Assembly: GCA_015067145.1 (NCBI GenBank) | Contig: SVNA01000004.1 | Coordinates: 62,001-126,000, forward strand | From: Oscillospiraceae bacterium | Lineage (GTDB): Bacteria; Bacillota; Clostridia; Oscillospirales; Ruminococcaceae | Direction: 5' to 3' | DNA length: 64,000 bases | In this document: positions 54,139 to 63,039 of the stretch, piece after piece | How positions within the stretch are numbered: the stretch's first letter is position 1 | How the letters are laid out: the number at the start of each line of letters is the position of its first letter | Program-made: the position numbers and the translations under genes | Notes under the pieces: model-generated | Databases searched by the model: none | Told to the model about the DNA's origin: nothing | Seen by the model: the letters and a program-made list of their open reading frames with translations, nothing else

Positions 54139-54855
54139 TTAAACTTTAATCTGTTCGCAGATTGGATTTGGGTTGAGAATAAGAGGCATAACCTCGTCCT
54201 TTGTGCCAACCTTTTTGATTTCGCCTTCGGAAAGGAGAACAATCTGGTCTGCAAAGTTGAGGATTCTTTCCTGATGGGAGATGATGAGGATGTTGCCCTT
54301 GATTGTGCGGTGCATATTTTCAAACACTTTGATAAGGCTCTGGAAGCTCCAGAGGTCGATGCCTGCTTCAGGTTCGTCAAAGAGGGAGAGCTTTGTGCCG
54401 CGTGCAAGAATCATTGCAATTTCAATTCTCTTCAGCTCGCCGCCGGAAAGGCTGCCGTTAACCTCGCGGTCGATATAGTCTCTTGCACAGAGGCCAACTT
54501 CGGAAAGGTATTCACACGCTTTGCCGATGTTGAGTTCTTCCCCCGCTGCAAGGCTGATGAGATCGTGCACTGTGATGCCCTTGAAGCGAACAGGCTGCTG
54601 GAAAGCAAAGCTTACCCCAAGGTGTGCACGTTCTGTGATGGATTTATCGGTGATGTCCACCCCGTCCAGCAGAATACGGCCGCTTGTAGGCTGGATGATG
54701 CCTGCGATGATTTTTGCCAGTGTGGATTTACCTGAACCGTTTGGCCCTGTGATAACAACAAATCTGTCGTCAATTTTGAGGCTTACGTCTTTGAGTATAT
54801 TTTTTACGCCGTCCTTTGTTTCAACGGAGTAGCAAATATTTTTAAGTTCTAACAT
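54139..54855 (-). CDS. sufC: SufC-like Fe-S assembly ATPase, minimal form
   Basis: The ATPase of the SufBC complex, 238 residues. Walker A is GPNGSGKST, the signature is LSGGELKRIEIA, Walker B precedes FDEPEAGIDLWS, and the H-loop is in ISHQERIL. The DEPEAGIDLWS region is characteristic of SufC. GGAGAAA precedes the start. It is the first gene of the pair. Confidence 0.92.
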   Translation of the reverse strand: MLELKNICYSVETKDGVKNILKDVSLKIDDRFVVITGPNGSGKSTLAKIIAGIIQPTSGRILLDGVDITDKSITERAHLGVSFAFQQPVRFKGITVHDLISLAAGEELNIGKACEYLSEVGLCARDYIDREVNGSLSGGELKRIEIAMILARGTKLSLFDEPEAGIDLWSFQSLIKVFENMHRTIKGNILIISHQERILNFADQIVLLSEGEIKKVGTKDEVMPLILNPNPICEQIKV

Positions 54856-54919
54856 CTGTTTTCTCCAATATATATAAATTAAATATTACAATTATTATGG
54901 GCCATTTTTACCCATACAT

Positions 54920-54948
54920 AATATACACTAAAAGCAAATAGTTATCAA
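54920..54948 (-). promoter_or_regulatory. sufCB promoter with inverted repeat
   Basis: On the minus strand TTGATA (54948-54943), 17-base spacer and TATATT (54925-54920). An inverted repeat TATGGG-N9-CCCATA lies at 54896-54916, over the expected start site, and could be an operator. Confidence 0.55.
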
Positions 54949-55044
54949 GGTTTTTTTCTGTAACGCAGTCACTTACTTTTTCTGCCGATTTATGTAGAAT
55001 TGTAAGCGATTTTTTTATATTTATATCCATTTGTCTCACCCCTA

Positions 55045-55072
55045 TTGACAAAGGCAGAAAATGTGGTACCTT
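55045..55072 (+). promoter_or_regulatory. Promoter of the lysine riboswitch transcript
   Basis: A perfect TTGACA (55045-55050) and TACCTT (55067-55072) lie 16 bases apart, with a TG extended -10 element. The intergenic region 54856-55392 otherwise holds the sufC promoter, the riboswitch and its terminator. Confidence 0.6.
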
Positions 55073-55116
55073 TTATATATAAGTTTAAAAAACTTGTACA
55101 CAACTGAATATTTTTC

Positions 55117-55274
55117 GATAGAGGTGCAGAACGCAAGAGTACCCCGCGGCATACGGAAAACGACGGCTGCAAGGGAAAGGGCAATCTGCCGAAACGGATA
55201 TTTTTCGTTTTAAAGGTATCCGTTGGGCCGCTGTAAAATATACATCGGACTGTCACATAACGTGGAGAGCTATC
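55117..55274 (+). ncRNA. lysine riboswitch (L-box)
   Basis: The pattern fits the L-box: P1 GATAG (55117-55121) pairs with CTATC (55270-55274). In order follow GAGGTGC, AAGAGTA, GGGAAAGGG, GCCGAA, TTGGGCCG, GACTGTCA and GGAGAGC, the conserved core of the five-way junction. A terminator follows at 55304-55336, so lysine binding would shut off transcription of the downstream transporter. Confidence 0.92.
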
Positions 55275-55303
55275 CTGTTTATATAATGCTTTTTGCATAT
55301 TCA

Positions 55304-55336
55304 CCTGATGCTTTCCGCATCAGGTTTTTGTTTTTA
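55304..55336 (+). terminator. Riboswitch terminator
   Basis: CCTGATGC (55304-55311) pairs with GCATCAGG (55317-55324), then TTTTTGTTTTT. It is the expression platform of the lysine riboswitch. Confidence 0.85.
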
Positions 55337-55392
55337 TAACAGATATATCATCGGAATTTATTTAAGGTAAAAATTAAAAGGAGAAAACTACT

Positions 55393-56889
55393 ATGGAAAT
55401 GTCTTTCGTAGGAACAGTGTGGTCACTTCTTCCACCAATCATCGCAATTCTGCTTGCCCTGATTACAAAAGAAGTATATCTTTCCCTCTTTATCGGTATT
55501 GTTTCCGGTGCATTGCTCTACTCCAACTTTTCACCTATCGGCACAGTAAACGCCATATTTGATATGATGGGTGAAAAACTTGGTGACAGCTGGAACATCG
55601 GCATCCTCATCTTCCTTGTTTTCCTTGGCATTATGGTTGCTCTTATGACAAAAGCAGGCGGCAGTGCTGCTTACGGCGAATGGGCAAACAAAAAAATAAA
55701 ATCCAAAAAGGCTGCAAGCCTTGCAACAGTTGGTCTTGGCTGCCTTATCTTTGTTGACGACTACTTCAACTGTCTCACAGTTGGTTCTGTTATGAGACCT
55801 GTCACAGACCGTTTCAACATCTCCCGTGCAAAACTTGCTTATCTTATCGATGCAACAGCTGCACCTATCTGTATCATCGCACCTATCTCCAGCTGGGCAG
55901 CAGCAGTAAGCGGCTACACAAGCGGCGACGGATTCCAGCTTTTCCTGCAGACAATCCCATTTAACCTTTATGCCCTGCTGACAATCATTATGGTTGTTTA
56001 TCTCTCCATCAGCGGCTTTGACTTTGGCGGCATGGCACAGTACGAAAAGAAAGCTATGGACGGCGACCTTTTCGGCGGCGAAAAGGTTGTTGGCGAAGAA
56101 ATTGATGCAAACCCTAACGGTAAGGTTATCGACCTTGTTCTCCCTGTTGTTGCACTTATCACCTTCTGTATAATCGGTCTTGTTTACACAGGCGGTTTCT
56201 TTGACGGCGTGGACTTTATCACAGCATTTGCAGACTGTGACGCCGCAAGAGGTCTTGTTCTTGGTTCCTTTGCAGCTCTGGTATTTACATTTATCCTTTA
56301 CATTCCAAGAAAGGTTGTTTCTTTCCGCGAATTTGCAGACTGCATCCCACAGGGCTTTAAAATGATGGTAAGTGCAATCCTTATCCTTATCCTCGCTTGG
56401 AGCCTTGGCGGTTTCTGTTCCGACAGACTTGCTGCAGGTGCATTTGTAGAAGCTGCTCTTGCTTCCAGCACACTGTCCACAGCAATTCTGCCTGTTATCA
56501 TGTTCCTTGTTGCTATGGGCCTTGCCTTTGCAACAGGTACAAGCTGGGGTACATTCGGTATCCTTATCCCAATCGTAACAGCTATCTTCCCTGAAGGTGA
56601 CCCGCTGCTTGTTATCTCCATCGCTTCCTGTCTTGCAGGTGCAGTTTGCGGCGACCATACATCCCCAATCTCCGACACAACAATCATGGCTTCTGCCGGT
56701 GCACAGTGCAACCATGTTAACCACGTTGCAACACAGATTCCATACGCAATGGTTGTTGCTGTTTCCTGCGTGGTTGGCTACCTTGTGGCAGGCTTTACAC
56801 AGAATGTGCTTTTCACATTCCTTTCCGGTCTTGCAACCCTGGCAGTTATCCTTGCTGTGCTTAAAATGACACATAAAAACAACGCTTAA
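55393..56889 (+). CDS. NhaC-superfamily transporter, probable lysine transporter
   Basis: A membrane transporter of 498 residues with about twelve helices. A LATVGLGCLIFVDDYFNCLTVGSVMRPVTDR segment and SCLAGAVCGDHTSPISDTTIM are the main signatures of the NhaC superfamily. Members of this superfamily that are controlled by lysine riboswitches have been predicted to be lysine transporters (LysW). The L-box upstream therefore makes lysine import a better call than Na+/H+ exchange. AAAGGAG precedes the ATG. It is monocistronic. Confidence 0.87.
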   Translation: MEMSFVGTVWSLLPPIIAILLALITKEVYLSLFIGIVSGALLYSNFSPIGTVNAIFDMMGEKLGDSWNIGILIFLVFLGIMVALMTKAGGSAAYGEWANKKIKSKKAASLATVGLGCLIFVDDYFNCLTVGSVMRPVTDRFNISRAKLAYLIDATAAPICIIAPISSWAAAVSGYTSGDGFQLFLQTIPFNLYALLTIIMVVYLSISGFDFGGMAQYEKKAMDGDLFGGEKVVGEEIDANPNGKVIDLVLPVVALITFCIIGLVYTGGFFDGVDFITAFADCDAARGLVLGSFAALVFTFILYIPRKVVSFREFADCIPQGFKMMVSAILILILAWSLGGFCSDRLAAGAFVEAALASSTLSTAILPVIMFLVAMGLAFATGTSWGTFGILIPIVTAIFPEGDPLLVISIASCLAGAVCGDHTSPISDTTIMASAGAQCNHVNHVATQIPYAMVVAVSCVVGYLVAGFTQNVLFTFLSGLATLAVILAVLKMTHKNNA

Positions 56890-56907
56890 CCAAAAAACAA
56901 TATGATA

Positions 56908-56945
56908 AAAGCCCTCTCCTCAAAAAAGGAGAGGGCTTTGTTTTG
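56908..56945. terminator. Terminator between convergent genes
   Basis: AGCCCTCTCCT (56910-56920) pairs with AGGAGAGGGCT (56927-56937), then TTGTTTTG. It may also serve the convergent amidase gene. Confidence 0.8.
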
Positions 56946-56975
56946 CGGCAATTATGCAGGTTTTGCCTTCTGCTT

Positions 56976-57536
56976 TTAAAACAGATACTCCACCAGGCCG
57001 TCATATATTGCCCGGGCAAAAGCTGCCTGGTCGTTTTCCAGCTTCTGTGCATCGGACGGATTGGTGATAAAGGCAAGCTCTATAAGCAGTGCAGGCATAT
57101 TTGTATTACGCAGCACATAGAAAGCAGGGTCGATTTTTACCCCGCGGTTTCTCAGCTGCAGCTGGTCTGTTATCTGCTGCAGAATGTCCTGTGCCATAAA
57201 ATAGGCACGGGTCCGGCTGCGGTAGACAAAAACCTCGCTGCCTGTGGCGGTGGGGTTGGTGGAGGAATTTGTATGTATGCTTAAAAACCAGTCTGCCCCC
57301 CACCAGTTTGCCCTCCACACCCTTTCTTCAAGGCTGGTGCGGTTGGAGTAGCCCACAATCTGTGATATACAGGTGCGGCTGGTGAGCACCTCGAACCGTT
57401 CGTCCTGTCGCAGCAGCTGTGCCAGCTGTATGCCCACATTGTATGTTATATCCTGCTCCCGCAGGCCGTTGCCTTCAGCCCCTGTATTGAACCCCGTCGG
57501 GTTGTGCCCCTGGTCAATGAATATCTTTACAGCCAT
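56976..57536 (-). CDS. N-acetylmuramoyl-L-alanine amidase (Amidase_3)
   Basis: A zinc amidase of 186 residues that cleaves the bond between MurNAc and the stem peptide. IDQGHNPTG supplies a metal His, REQD the metal Glu, SIHTNSS the second His and LIELAFITNPSDA the catalytic Glu. There is no signal peptide and no cell-wall-binding domain, so export would need another route such as lysis or a holin; related stand-alone forms act in sporulation or prophage. AGGGGA precedes the ATG at 57536, five codons inside the longer frame. Codon use does not look phage-like. Confidence 0.88.
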   Translation of the reverse strand: MAVKIFIDQGHNPTGFNTGAEGNGLREQDITYNVGIQLAQLLRQDERFEVLTSRTCISQIVGYSNRTSLEERVWRANWWGADWFLSIHTNSSTNPTATGSEVFVYRSRTRAYFMAQDILQQITDQLQLRNRGVKIDPAFYVLRNTNMPALLIELAFITNPSDAQKLENDQAAFARAIYDGLVEYLF

Positions 57537-57653
57537 AAAATCCCCTCTCAAAAATATATATTCTGATATATTCTATGGCAATTTGTCTTATGATGTGATA
57601 GAATGTATTTTAGGATAAATTTTGTACAATCAATTTTATATAAGGAGAGCAAT

Positions 57654-58751
57654 ATGGAAAAACAGATTACAAACCGCCTTGGCTTTGGCTGTATGAGACT
57701 TCCTGTGCTGGAAAACAACGAAATCGACATGGAACAGGTTAAAGCTATGGTTGACCTTGCCTTTGAAAACGGCGTAAACTATTTTGACACCGCATACCTT
57801 TACCATAACGGTGCAAGCGAAACTGCCATGAAAGAGGCCCTGGTAGACCGTTATCCCCGTGAAAAGTACATCCTGGCAGACAAGATGCCTATGTGGAAGG
57901 TTGAAAAGGAAGAAGACCTTGAAACAATCTTCAATCATCAGCTGGAAAAAACAGGTGCAGGCTATTTTGACTATTATCTGCTTCACGCACTTAACAAGGA
58001 AACTATAGAAACAGTGCGTAAATTTGGTGCTGTTGAATTTGTAAAACGCAAACAGGCAGAGGGTAAGGTGGGCAAAATAGGCTTCTCCTACCACGATGAC
58101 CTTGATACCCTTAAAGACTTTATCGGCGACTGCGACTGGGATTTTATCCAGCTGCAGCTGAACTACTACGATATGGAAAAGGGCGATTACAAAGCAGAGT
58201 TTGAGCTTGTAAGAGAAAAAGGCATACCTGTTGTGGTTATGGAGCCTGTCCGCGGCGGCTTCCTTGCAAGAACAGTGCCAAATGCACAGAAAATCATCGA
58301 AGAAAACTACGGCGAAAACAAATCAGCTGCCCTTGCCCTTAGCTATGTAAACAGCCTTGAGGGCGTGTTTATGGTGCTGAGCGGCATGAGCAATATGGAA
58401 CAGGTAAAGGACAATATCAACACCTTTAAAGCACCTATACCTATGGACGAAAAAGCAGAAAAAGTGCTGGCTGATGTTATGAGAGAAATCAATGCTTTCA
58501 AAGTTGTTGACTGCACAAAATGCGAATACTGCATGCCTTGTCCTATGGGTATCAACATTCCTGAAGTTTTTGCAATCTACAACTACTACGAAATGTTCAA
58601 AAGTGCAAACGGTGCAAAAGACAAGCTGAAAAAGCTGGAGGTACAGCCAACAGAATGTATCGGCTGCAAGCAGTGCGAAACAGCCTGTCCTCAGTCCATT
58701 AAAATTGCTGACAACATCAGCGAGTTCAACGCAAAGGCAGCAAAGTTCTGA
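57654..58751 (+). CDS. aldo/keto reductase with C-terminal 4Fe-4S domain
   Basis: A 365-residue oxidoreductase. The barrel begins LGFGCMRLP, with FDTAYLYHNG carrying the AKR catalytic Tyr, and LLHALN and GFSYHDD follow. The C-terminal 80 residues hold two ferredoxin motifs, CTKCEYCMPCPMGI and CIGCKQCETACPQSI, so electrons probably pass between NAD(P)H or ferredoxin and the carbonyl substrate. The substrate is unknown; enzymes of this layout are common in gut anaerobes. AAGGAGAG precedes the ATG at 57654. Confidence 0.88.
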   Translation: MEKQITNRLGFGCMRLPVLENNEIDMEQVKAMVDLAFENGVNYFDTAYLYHNGASETAMKEALVDRYPREKYILADKMPMWKVEKEEDLETIFNHQLEKTGAGYFDYYLLHALNKETIETVRKFGAVEFVKRKQAEGKVGKIGFSYHDDLDTLKDFIGDCDWDFIQLQLNYYDMEKGDYKAEFELVREKGIPVVVMEPVRGGFLARTVPNAQKIIEENYGENKSAALALSYVNSLEGVFMVLSGMSNMEQVKDNINTFKAPIPMDEKAEKVLADVMREINAFKVVDCTKCEYCMPCPMGINIPEVFAIYNYYEMFKSANGAKDKLKKLEVQPTECIGCKQCETACPQSIKIADNISEFNAKAAKF

Positions 58752-58781
58752 TATGAACTGTCTGTATTTTTAAACGCAACC

Positions 58782-58816
58782 AAAAACACTCTGTCCTGTG
58801 ATGGGGTGTTTTTTTA
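58782..58816 (+). terminator. Rho-independent terminator
   Basis: AAAACACT... pairs with ...GGGTGTTTT around the CTGTCCTGTGATG region, then T7. Confidence 0.7.
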
Positions 58817-58875
58817 TGCATACCAATGGTTCTGACCGTTTTCCTCCTTTAAATGTGTAATATTTCCCGTAATTG

Positions 58876-58904
58876 TTGTGATTTTTCCGTATTTGTGCTA
58901 ATAT
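58876..58904 (+). promoter_or_regulatory. Promoter of the OppA-type gene
   Basis: TTGTGA (58876-58881), 17-base spacer and TAATAT (58899-58904), with a TG extended -10 element. Confidence 0.55.
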
Positions 58905-58979
58905 AAATTGTTAAGGTGTGTTTTCACCCTTTTCCCCAACGCAAATTCTCTGCAAATTTATATATACGGAGTTTTATCC

Positions 58980-60482
58980 ATGAAAAAGAAATTTTTAGCG
59001 GTGGTGCTGTGCCTGTGCACAGTGTTGATGACCGCCTGCAGCAGTGCGGGCACCATCTCCACCTACACAATATCACTGGACGAGATGCCCAAAAACTTTG
59101 ACCCGCAGGTTGCTTCCTCCGACAGCGAGCTGCTGGTGCTGACCAACATCTATGACGGCCTGTTCGAATACAGAAACGGTACAGTGCAGCCGAATGTCTG
59201 CGAAAGATACGACTTGTCTGCTGACGGGCTTACATACACCTTTTATCTGAAGAACGACAGCAGCTTTTATCTGAGCAAAAACGAGCAGATACCTGTTACT
59301 GCACAGGACTTCGACTTCGCTCTGTCCCGTGTACTGGATAAATCCACCCGCTCCCCTTATTATTCCAGCTTCAGCCATATTGAAAATATTCTGGTTATTG
59401 ACGATTACACGCTGCAGGTAACCCTTTCCAAAGCCGACAACGAGTTTATCGCAAAGCTTTGTCTGCCTGCTGCGTTTCCCTGCAACAGAGATTTCTTTGC
59501 AAAAACCAATGGTGCATACGGGCTGAGGGTGAATGATATTTTATCCAACGGACCTTTTACCATCAACTACCTCGCTGACGACGGCAGTTATGCCACTTTG
59601 GTGCGTGTTGTAGAAAAAAACGGCGGTATCGACCGTATCCGTGTTTCCCTCTCTGACAAGGAAACACCTGTCAGCCAGCTGTATGCCGACGATAAAATCA
59701 GCGGTTTCTTTGCCTACAACAGCGATATCTCCTCCCTGGACGGCACAGTGTACAGCTACGAGAATTCCACCTTCAATATGTTTTTCAACACCGAAAACGA
59801 GGTGCTGCAGAACACCGATATACGCCGTGCCTTCAGCTATTACTGCTATGCCATGGAAAACAGCGGAGCCAACCTTGAAGCTGTAAACCAGCAGTATTCC
59901 ATCTTTACAGGGGCTATGACCATGGGCGACAGCCGCATAGATGATGTTATCCTTCCCACACGTCCGTCCTATATGGAAAAGGACGCAAAAAAACTGCTGC
60001 AGGACGGTCTTGGCGAACTGGGAAAAATGTCCATCGGCAGCCTTACCGTGCTTATTCCGTCAGATGTGGCATATTCGGTAATTGCGGAAAACATAAACCA
60101 GCTGTGGCAGAAAAACCTGAACGCCTTTCTTGCTGTTGAATTTCTGCCGTCTGCAGAGATTGAAAAAAGACTGGCAAGGGGCGATTTCGACATTGCATTC
60201 TACAGCTATACACCAACCGAAAACAATATACTGAATGTTATCGAGCCTTTTGCAAACTACAGCAGCGATATGGAAAACTGTGTGAACAATATAAAATCGA
60301 GCTCCGGCAGTTCCGCAGCCGCACAGTATGTTTCTCAGGCTCAGAATATAATTCTTGAAAAAGCACTTATTGTGCCTATGTGCTCCGACAGTGCAAACTA
60401 TATCCATAAAGATTATTTTACCGGCGTTGAGGTCAATCCTTTCGGCAATATAGTAAACCTCAAATATGCGGCCGTCAGATAA
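58980..60482 (+). CDS. peptide-type ABC transporter substrate-binding lipoprotein (family 5)
   Basis: An extracellular lipoprotein of 500 residues with a lipobox MTAC (Cys20). The sequence matches the OppA/DppA family: NFDPQVASSDSELLVLTNIYDGLFEY near the N-terminus and RRAFSYY in the middle. The start at 58980 is chosen because it begins the signal peptide, with a GGAG site eight bases upstream. No permease or ATPase genes are adjacent, so it is an orphan binding protein, perhaps sharing another transporter or acting as a receptor. Confidence 0.87.
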   Translation: MKKKFLAVVLCLCTVLMTACSSAGTISTYTISLDEMPKNFDPQVASSDSELLVLTNIYDGLFEYRNGTVQPNVCERYDLSADGLTYTFYLKNDSSFYLSKNEQIPVTAQDFDFALSRVLDKSTRSPYYSSFSHIENILVIDDYTLQVTLSKADNEFIAKLCLPAAFPCNRDFFAKTNGAYGLRVNDILSNGPFTINYLADDGSYATLVRVVEKNGGIDRIRVSLSDKETPVSQLYADDKISGFFAYNSDISSLDGTVYSYENSTFNMFFNTENEVLQNTDIRRAFSYYCYAMENSGANLEAVNQQYSIFTGAMTMGDSRIDDVILPTRPSYMEKDAKKLLQDGLGELGKMSIGSLTVLIPSDVAYSVIAENINQLWQKNLNAFLAVEFLPSAEIEKRLARGDFDIAFYSYTPTENNILNVIEPFANYSSDMENCVNNIKSSSGSSAAAQYVSQAQNIILEKALIVPMCSDSANYIHKDYFTGVEVNPFGNIVNLKYAAVR

Positions 60483-60492
60483 AGGCTGAACA

Positions 60493-60525
60493 ATCACCTA
60501 TCCTGCGGGTAGGTGATTTTATTTT
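60493..60525 (+). terminator. Rho-independent terminator
   Basis: ATCACCTA (60493-60500) pairs with TAGGTGAT (60510-60517), then TTTATTTTT. Confidence 0.85.
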
Positions 60526-60634
60526 TCTGTGTATTTTTACAATTTTAAAAAAGCGGTTTATTTATCGCTCCGAATGTTATATAATATAATGTTAGAAAGA
60601 TATTGTTCAATTTACACCCAAAGGGGATTTTGAT

Positions 60635-61993
60635 ATGAGTATTTTAGAAGGAAAAAAAGTTATACATTTTATCGGCTGTGGCGGCAGCGGTATGTTCCCT
60701 ATCATCCAGATACTGCACGGCAAGGGTTACACCATAACAGGCAGTGATGTGAACGAGGGCGACATTATAAACTACGAACGCAATATGGGCATTAAGGTGA
60801 CATTGCCGCACGCAGCAGAAGCGGTTGAAGGGGCTGACCTTGTGGTTTACTCCGCCGCTATCTTCAAGGACAACTGCGAGCTGGCAAGAGCAAAGGAACT
60901 GGGCATTCCCTGTGTTGAACGCAGCATTATGCTGGGCGAGGTTTGCCGCCTGTTCCCCAAAAGCATCTGCGTAAGCGGCACCCACGGCAAAACCACCACA
61001 ACAAGCCTTATCAGCCAGATTCTCATTATGGCAGAAAAAGACCCTGCCTGTGTTATCGGCGGCAAGCTGCCACTTATAAACGGTTACGGCAGGGATGGCG
61101 AGGGTGAAAATATTGTTATTGAAGCCTGTGAATACAGCTATACATTCCTTGAACTGCTGCCATATATGGCTGTGGTGCTTAACATCGACCACGACCATCT
61201 GGAGTTCTTCAAAACCTTTGAAAATCTGAAAAACAGCTTCTACCGTTTTACAAAGCTGGCACAGCACAGTGTTATCATCAACGGCGATGACGAAAACACA
61301 ACATCAACTATCAAAGATTTAGATGTGCCTGTTATCACATTCGGCATCGACAATGACTGCGACTACAAAGGCTGCAATATCCGCAAGGAGCACAAGAGCT
61401 TCTACAGCTTTGACGTAGAGCACAAGGGTGAAATTATCGCAACAGTGCATCTTTCCATCCCGGGCAGGCACAATGTATACAATGCACTGGCGGCCTTTGC
61501 AGCAGCACATCAGGCAGGTGTTGAGCCTGCAAAAATTGCCGAAGCTATAGGCAAATTCGGCGGTGCTGGCAGACGTTTTGAAATACACGGTACAGTGGGC
61601 GGTGTGACAATCGCCGATGACTATGCCCATCACCCGGAAGAAATCACCGCAACGCTTAATGCGGCACAGGATATGGGCTTTAACAAAGTCTGGGCTGTGT
61701 TCCAGCCGTTCACCTACAGCAGAACAAAAATGCTGCTGGACGATTTTGCAACCAGCCTGCAGATTGCAGACAGGGTGGTTATGACCGAGATTATGGGCAG
61801 CCGCGAGGTTAACACAATAGGCATATACACAAAAGACCTGGCTGAAAAAATCCCGGGCAGTGTGTGGTTTGACACCTTTGACGAGGTGGAAAACTACGTT
61901 ATGAGCCACGCAGAAAGCGGCGACCTTGTTATCACAATGGGCTGCGGCGACGTATACAAAATTGCAAAAAGCATTGTGGCAAAAAATAAATAA
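60635..61993 (+). CDS. murC: UDP-N-acetylmuramate--L-alanine ligase
   Basis: Adds L-alanine to UDP-MurNAc in peptidoglycan synthesis. It has 452 residues. FIGCGGSGMFPI opens the N-terminal Rossmann domain, GTHGKTTTTS is the ATP loop, and IADDYAHHPEEI lies at the start of the C-terminal domain. AAAGGGG precedes the ATG. It stands alone rather than in a dcw cluster, as often occurs in Clostridia. Confidence 0.96.
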   Translation: MSILEGKKVIHFIGCGGSGMFPIIQILHGKGYTITGSDVNEGDIINYERNMGIKVTLPHAAEAVEGADLVVYSAAIFKDNCELARAKELGIPCVERSIMLGEVCRLFPKSICVSGTHGKTTTTSLISQILIMAEKDPACVIGGKLPLINGYGRDGEGENIVIEACEYSYTFLELLPYMAVVLNIDHDHLEFFKTFENLKNSFYRFTKLAQHSVIINGDDENTTSTIKDLDVPVITFGIDNDCDYKGCNIRKEHKSFYSFDVEHKGEIIATVHLSIPGRHNVYNALAAFAAAHQAGVEPAKIAEAIGKFGGAGRRFEIHGTVGGVTIADDYAHHPEEITATLNAAQDMGFNKVWAVFQPFTYSRTKMLLDDFATSLQIADRVVMTEIMGSREVNTIGIYTKDLAEKIPGSVWFDTFDEVENYVMSHAESGDLVITMGCGDVYKIAKSIVAKNK

Positions 61994-62007
61994 TTCCATA
62001 AAACACC

Positions 62008-62043
62008 AAACACCCGTTACAGTATTTGTAACGGGTGTTTTTC
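62008..62043 (+). terminator. Rho-independent terminator
   Basis: AAACACCCGTTAC (62008-62020) pairs with GTAACGGGTGTTT (62028-62040), then TTC. It ends murC. Confidence 0.9.
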
Positions 62044-62092
62044 TGTATGTGCAAATTACACTGTCAGGTGTTGCACCTGCTTTGACAATATG

Positions 62093-62935
62093 TTATCTGT
62101 CCATTGTATATCCGCGGCCGCCTACATAGTGCACATTGTCCACAACCACAAATGCCGCAGGGTCTATTGCATATACACTGCGCTTAACCTTTTCCACCAT
62201 ATCAAGATGGATTACCGTCATAATAACCTTTATTCTTTCACGGTTAAATCCGCTTTCCGCATCAAGAAATGTCATCCCTACATCAAGCCTGGTAAGCAGG
62301 TCTGCTCGGATATCTTCGTATTTTTCCGAGAATATAAATATCCTGCCTGCTGATTCGCCGCGCACAAGAACATTGTCGATAATAACGGTGGATACAAGGA
62401 TTACCACAACACCGTAGACGGTTTTAAGCATACCGTTTGAAATTGTCTGGGTCAGGATTATTGCAAAGTCGCACACATACATCACTATGGAAACCGGTGT
62501 GCCGAATTTTTTGTTGAGAATAACCCCGACAATATCAAAACCTCCTCCCGACCCGTTGCCAAGCAGGATAAGGCCGCAGCCCAGCCCCAGTATTCCGCCT
62601 GCCAGCAGACTGCTTACGAAACTGTCTGCTGCAAGTTCCGAAAAAACGTGAATATGCTGGGTGATTTCCAGCACGAGAGGAAAGATAAGGCTTGTTAAAA
62701 AGGTTTTAAACACAAATTCCTTTCCCACAAAGATCAGACCAAGCAGAAAAAGGCTTATATTTATTATCAGAACCATAGTTGATACGGGCAGTGGTATAAT
62801 CTTTTGCAGCAGCACAGAAAGGCCTGTAACACCTCCTGCCGCAAAGCCGTTTGGCAGAACTATAAGTCCGAATGCGGACGCTGTAAGGCAGCTTCCCAAT
62901 ATGACAAGTGTATAGGATTTTAGTTTTTTCAGCAT
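62093..62935 (-). CDS. YitT family membrane protein (DUF2179)
   Basis: A 280-residue protein with about five N-terminal helices (roughly 8-28, 47-67, 77-97, 105-125 and 150-172) and a cytoplasmic C-terminal DUF2179 domain (about 200-280) containing a MTVIHLDMVEKVKRSVYAIDP-like strand. YitT proteins may transport or bind a small molecule; function is unresolved. GGGGGAAA precedes the start. It is divergent from the Crp-family gene. Confidence 0.88.
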   Translation of the reverse strand: MLKKLKSYTLVILGSCLTASAFGLIVLPNGFAAGGVTGLSVLLQKIIPLPVSTMVLIINISLFLLGLIFVGKEFVFKTFLTSLIFPLVLEITQHIHVFSELAADSFVSSLLAGGILGLGCGLILLGNGSGGGFDIVGVILNKKFGTPVSIVMYVCDFAIILTQTISNGMLKTVYGVVVILVSTVIIDNVLVRGESAGRIFIFSEKYEDIRADLLTRLDVGMTFLDAESGFNRERIKVIMTVIHLDMVEKVKRSVYAIDPAAFVVVDNVHYVGGRGYTMDR

Positions 62936-62993
62936 ATATTTCCCCCGTTAAGCTTATTTGAATACAATTATAATTTTTAATATTGCAAAATTC

Positions 62994-63021
62994 TGTAGCC
63001 AATGCTACAATTGTGACAATT
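62994..63021 (+). promoter_or_regulatory. Paired inverted repeats upstream of the Crp/Fnr-family gene
   Basis: TGTAGC-N4-GCTACA (62994-63009) is directly followed by AATTGT-G-ACAATT (63009-63021). Both are symmetrical sites of a size suited to a Crp/Fnr dimer and lie just before the start of that regulator. Confidence 0.5.
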
Positions 63022-63039
63022 TATTACAGGGAGGGTAAT

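Noticed and set aside
53305-54735. A 476-codon open frame running across sufB and sufC on the plus strand
   Set aside because: It spans two clear genes and the gap between them, with no start signal and an odd Cys-rich composition.
56976-57536. The amidase as a prophage endolysin remnant
   Set aside because: No holin, tail or integrase genes flank it, and its codon use matches neighbouring genes.
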